Part shown: piece after piece, positions 62,861 through 64,000 of the stretch
Position numbering within the stretch: the first letter of the stretch is position 1
Layout of the letters: each line of letters starts with the position of its first letter
DNA from: Eutrigla gurnardus
Lineage: Eukaryota > Chordata > Actinopteri > Perciformes > Triglidae
NCBI GenBank assembly: GCA_963514095.1
Contig: OY741271.1
Location: 3,915,976-3,979,975, forward strand
DNA length: 64,000 bases
Direction: 5' to 3'
Made by a program: the position numbers and the translations under genes
Notes under the pieces: model-generated
Databases searched by the model: none
The model's input: the letters and a program-made list of their open reading frames with translations, nothing else
What the model was told of the DNA's origin: nothing

Positions 62861-64000
62861 TTTTTTAAATGTAGCAGTCTGAGACAATCTGCACTTTAGA
62901 CAGATCAGGAAAAGACAGTACATGACATGCTGTCTGACTATTCAGAAATCAAATTAATTGCTGCTTTTCCCAACGGCCACACTGGAATATTGAGTAAAAT
63001 GCTCAAGATGCAATATCATTATATCCTGTAGGACAACTGAGGTGTTCACTTGAAAATTGAAATAAATGTTTCTGTAAAGGATGAAACCAGAGAGCTGGAG
63101 AGAAGTTCATAGAATGGCTCAGCTGACCAATCAGAGTGTGTGGTGGGGGTGAAACATGCTGGCAGGTTTACTGCATCTCTGCCACAGAGACAGCTAAAAC
63201 AAGAGAGCAAGTTTATTTAAAGCTAGCTGGTATGATGGCCACAATTACCCTTAGAAACCTCATATCTCTGTAATTCTTTTGGCTATAATGCATACACAAT
63301 GAAGCAGGAACATATAGTAATGATGAAATAGTCTTACTAAAACATCTCAGCTGCTGTCTAAAAGGGACATCATGCATTTAGTTTTTCTTCTTTTCTTTAA
63401 ATCACACTTTTAAGATGAAAGGACACATTTTATTCATTGATACTGAACTTCTTGAAGATAATCCAATGCCAAATTGGACCATCTATATTAGATCTCATGT
63501 AACATCAGTGAAACCAGTTTCTTGTGGAAAAGTTCTCCATTAAAAAAAGATGAATGCCATTTTAGCGTTCTACCATAAACAAACAGCAGACATATTTTTA
63601 TTAAATAATAGTGGTCCAGAGTGTGTGCTCAGCAGGCCATTTTAAAGGCAACATTGTTTCTAAATGTTTATTTTCACTCATTGAATGACATATACTGAAA
63701 GCAATGAGATAATATCAGCCTCAGTCTATTTATCAGTCAGCCTAAATGGTGAAGAATCAGTTGGGATGTCCTCACAGAGAATGCTTGTTAGGTCACTCAT
63801 ATCAATTTCCCCATTAACACACAAGCTCTCCATATTTGAACATGTTGAGGCAGCCACTTTGGTCGGATTGAAGGTTTTCATGACTGCATATATTCTTCCT
63901 TATTCATTTTACTATGTCCAGGAGTCATATGTCTACATGACAATAGATACAAAGGGCTATTTTAAATGTGTGCCCTTGACTAGAAATAGTCCTCTAGCAG
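62861..64000. other. AT-rich end of window, nothing recognised
   Basis: No open frame of note, RNA gene or repeat ends. Confidence 0.5.

Overview
This is nuclear DNA of a ray-finned (teleost) fish, very rich in transposable elements. The evidence is a spliced cardiac/slow troponin C gene carrying fish-type residues, RNA-gene-targeting Tx1-clade LINEs, L2-type LINEs, Tc1, hAT, PIF/Harbinger and CACTA elements, tRNA-derived SINEs and many microsatellites. There are no bacterial-style operons.

Region 1 (1-30.3 kb) looks like the remains of a tandem U1-U2-5S small-RNA gene cluster, all on the minus strand. Reading down that strand are a U1 copy (30247-30084), a U2 copy (29484-29403), a split 5S rRNA gene (29126-29100 and 15420-15331), a U1 5' fragment (14963-14931), a 12-nt U2 scrap (14097-14086) and a U2 5' end (627-602). 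Sequence-specific LINEs have landed in these genes: Keno-like copies in U2, and one full-length Mutsu-like copy in 5S with both 5S junctions present. The Mutsu-like LINE (15421-29099) was later broken by a solo LTR, a Tc1 element and a nearly intact L1.

Upstream, a Ty3/gypsy element of the Gmr1 type (633-10589) has integrase before reverse transcriptase. Its 3' LTR contains a 4.5-kb CACTA/EnSpm element (5607-10140). That element holds a rearranged hAT transposon and a six-exon, fully phase-consistent gene of unknown function on the minus strand. A deleted gypsy element (10587-12077) and a 5'-truncated Keno-like LINE (12078-14085) follow.

Region 2 (30.3-47 kb) holds a three-exon gene for an LRAT-domain (PLAAT/HRASLS-like) protein on the minus strand, with exons at 43663-43534, 39790-39492 and 33483-33385. 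Its introns are filled by an L2-type LINE, three hAT elements, a 2.3-kb long-TIR element, a Harbinger-type MITE and minisatellites.

Region 3 (47-58 kb) holds the complete six-exon troponin C gene (161 codons, 56385 to 47573, minus). Its 6.8-kb last intron is a nest of transposons, and a purine-rich minisatellite lies just beyond its poly(A) signal. Region 4 (58-64 kb) has a full tRNA-derived SINE with its target-site duplication, a second decayed Gmr1-type element on the minus strand, gypsy fragments and an apparently empty end.

Only three units read as possible genes of the host or of an element with intact splicing: tnnc1, the PLAAT-like gene and the passenger gene. Everything else is transposon or RNA-gene remnant. 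All calls come from reading the sequence. Family names rest on motif recognition, and no database search was run.
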